Source of the DNA: Actinomadura sp. NAK00032 | Lineage (GTDB): Bacteria; Actinomycetota; Actinomycetes; Streptosporangiales; Streptosporangiaceae | NCBI RefSeq assembly: GCF_013364275.1 | Contig: NZ_CP054932.1 | Location: 1,922,001 to 1,986,000, forward strand | Direction of reading: 5' to 3' | Length of the DNA stretch: 64,000 nucleotides | In this document: in pieces, positions 62,609-64,000 of the stretch | How the letters are laid out: each line of letters starts with the position of its first letter | Numbering within the stretch: the first letter of the stretch is position 1 | The notes under the pieces: generated by a model | The model's input: the letters and a program-made list of their open reading frames with translations, nothing else | Told to the model about the DNA's origin: nothing | The model's database searches: none | Position numbers and translations under genes: made by a program

Positions 62609-64000
62609 CTACTTGTACGACCGCTGCGTCGGCTTGACGTATTCGAAGTCCAGGGCCTCCCTGTGGAGGACGGGCTGCTCGCCCTCCCCGGCCCATTCCC
62701 AGGCGGCGACGTGGGCGAAGTTGTCGTCGTCGCGCTTGGCCTCGCCGTCCTCGTCCTGGCTCTCGGCCCGGAAGTGGCCGCCGCAGGACTCGGTGCGGTG
62801 CAGCGCGTCGATGACCATCAGCTCGGCCAGCTCGAAGAAGTCGGCGACGCGGCCGGCCTTCTCCAGCTGCTGGTTCAGCTCCTCGCCCTTGCCGGTGACC
62901 TTGACGCGCGTCCAGAACTCCGCGCGCAGCGCCGGGATCAGCTCCAGGGCCTTGCGCAGGCCCTGCTCGGTGCGCTCCATGCCGCAGTACTCCCACATGA
63001 TGTGGCCGAGCTCGCGGTGGAAGGAGTCGACGGTGCGGTCCCCGTCGATCGAGAGCAGCGTGTCGATCCGGGTCCGCACCCGCTCCTCGGCCTCGCTGAC
63101 CGCCGTCTCGGCGACCGGCCCGAGCGCGTTGCGGGCGATGTAGTCGCCGATGGTGTTCGGCAGGACGAAGTAGCCGTCGGCGAGGCCCTGCATCAGCGCG
63201 GACGCGCCGAGCCGGTTGGCGCCGTGGTCGGAGAAGTTCGCCTCGCCGATCACGAACAGGCCCGGGATGGTGGACTCGAGGTCGTAGTCCACCCAGAGGC
63301 CGCCCATCGTGTAGTGGACGGCGGGGTAGATGCGCATCGGCGTCTCGTACGGGTTCTCGCCGGTGATGCGCTCGTACATCTGGAAGAGGTTGCCGTACTT
63401 GGCCTCGACCTTGTCGCGGCCGAGCCGCCCGATGGCGTCGGCGAAGTCGAGGTAGACGCCGAGGCCGCCGGGGCCGACGCCGCGTCCCTCGTCGCAGACG
63501 TTCTTCGCCGCGCGGGACGCGATGTCGCGGGGGACGAGGTTGCCGAACGAGGGGTAGATGCGCTCCAGGTAGTAGTCGCGCTCGTCCTCGGGGATGTCGG
63601 ACGGCTTGCGGGTGTCGCCGCCCTTCTTCGGCACCCACACCCGGCCGTCGTTGCGCAGCGACTCCGACATGAGCGTCAGCTTCGACTGGTGGTCGCCGCT
63701 GACCGGGATGCACGTCGGGTGGATCTGCGTGTAGCACGGGTTGGCGAACAGGGCGCCGTGCCGGTGGGCGCGCCAGGACGCGGTGACGTTCGAGCCCATC
63801 GCGTTCGTGGACAGGAAGTACACGTTGCCGTAGCCGCCGGACGCCAGCACGACCGCGTCCGCCGTGTAGTGCTTGATCTCGCCGTCGATCAGGTTCCGGA
63901 CGACGACGCCGCGGGCCCGCCCGTCCTCCATGATCAGGTCGAGCATCTCGTGCCGCGGGTACAGCTCCACGTTCCCGGCCTCGACCTGCCGCATCAGCGC
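62609..64000 (-). CDS. sdhA: Succinate dehydrogenase/fumarate reductase flavoprotein subunit, B type (5' end missing)
   Basis: At least 463 residues are present; the N-terminal FAD-binding part lies beyond the window. Seen are [89 protein letters not shown] ending and the C-terminal helical domain with [12 protein letters not shown]. The QIHPTC form is typical of B-type enzymes. A cytochrome b subunit gene is expected upstream, outside the window. Confidence 0.95.
   Translation of the reverse strand, partial: ALMRQVEAGNVELYPRHEMLDLIMEDGRARGVVVRNLIDGEIKHYTADAVVLASGGYGNVYFLSTNAMGSNVTASWRAHRHGALFANPCYTQIHPTCIPVSGDHQSKLTLMSESLRNDGRVWVPKKGGDTRKPSDIPEDERDYYLERIYPSFGNLVPRDIASRAAKNVCDEGRGVGPGGLGVYLDFADAIGRLGRDKVEAKYGNLFQMYERITGENPYETPMRIYPAVHYTMGGLWVDYDLESTIPGLFVIGEANFSDHGANRLGASALMQGLADGYFVLPNTIGDYIARNALGPVAETAVSEAEERVRTRIDTLLSIDGDRTVDSFHRELGHIMWEYCGMERTEQGLRKALELIPALRAEFWTRVKVTGKGEELNQQLEKAGRVADFFELAELMVIDALHRTESCGGHFRAESQDEDGEAKRDDDNFAHVAAWEWAGEGEQPVLHREALDFEYVKPTQRSYK

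Overview
The window is a very GC-rich chromosomal segment from an actinomycete. Base composition, GTG/TTG starts, dense ATGA/GTGA start-stop overlaps, leaderless promoters, a c-di-AMP riboswitch ahead of an NlpC/P60 gene and the gene families all fit Streptosporangiales, most likely the Actinomadura group (Thermomonosporaceae). The genus is inferred, not proven. No rRNA, tRNA, CRISPR array, integrase, transposase or phage gene was seen.

Layout. 1-5434: housekeeping genes (lipid-droplet-type protein, ispH, DUF6542 membrane protein, rmuC, ychF). 5909-17132: a tightly coupled type IV secretion / conjugation-like operon of the Gram-positive Tcp kind (TcpC-like, small membrane protein, TcpE-MinD fusion, VirB4-like ATPase, VirB6-like channel protein, second accessory protein, transglycosylase-NlpC hydrolase). 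No relaxase, coupling protein or integrase lies beside it. 17142-19080: MarR regulator, remnant of an amidohydrolase, Mut7-C protein, NUDIX hydrolase. 19081-19512: intergenic region with paired hairpin repeats. 19513-20760: NlpC/P60 endopeptidase under a c-di-AMP riboswitch. 20882-22735: typA. 22815-30844: an unusual minus-strand operon of DUF4282 protein, Ser/Thr kinase, coiled-coil protein, ClpB-like AAA+ ATPase, radical SAM enzyme and zinc-ribbon/FHA protein.

31395-48143: an extended Tad/Flp type IVb pilus locus. It holds CpaB, a CpaE-TadE fusion, TadE, TadA, TadB, TadC, an embedded two-component system, two paralogous Flp-like pilins, two A24 prepilin peptidases, a TadG-NlpC/P60 fusion, a 507-residue protein with a class III prepilin leader, and a proline-rich solute-binding/VWA surface protein. 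48150-54946: LCP (LytR-CpsA-Psr) protein with a huge low-complexity tail, a soluble Ser/Thr kinase, and an OmpA-OmpA-lipoprotein operon divergent from an XRE-type regulator with a clear inverted operator pair. 55297-64000: two different succinate dehydrogenase operons (Sdh1-like sdhCAB on plus; B-type sdhAB on minus, running off the window end) enclosing a CRP/FNR regulator, a LysR regulator and an arginase-family protein.

Best candidates for undescribed biology are the kinase/AAA+/radical SAM/FHA operon, the Tad locus with its giant prepilin and pilus-peptidase fusion, and the relaxase-free T4SS-like operon. Smaller signals are the covarying hairpin pair at 19125-19333, the operator pair at 54236/54313, and at least six genes whose -10 box ends 7-9 bases before the start codon, which predicts leaderless mRNAs.
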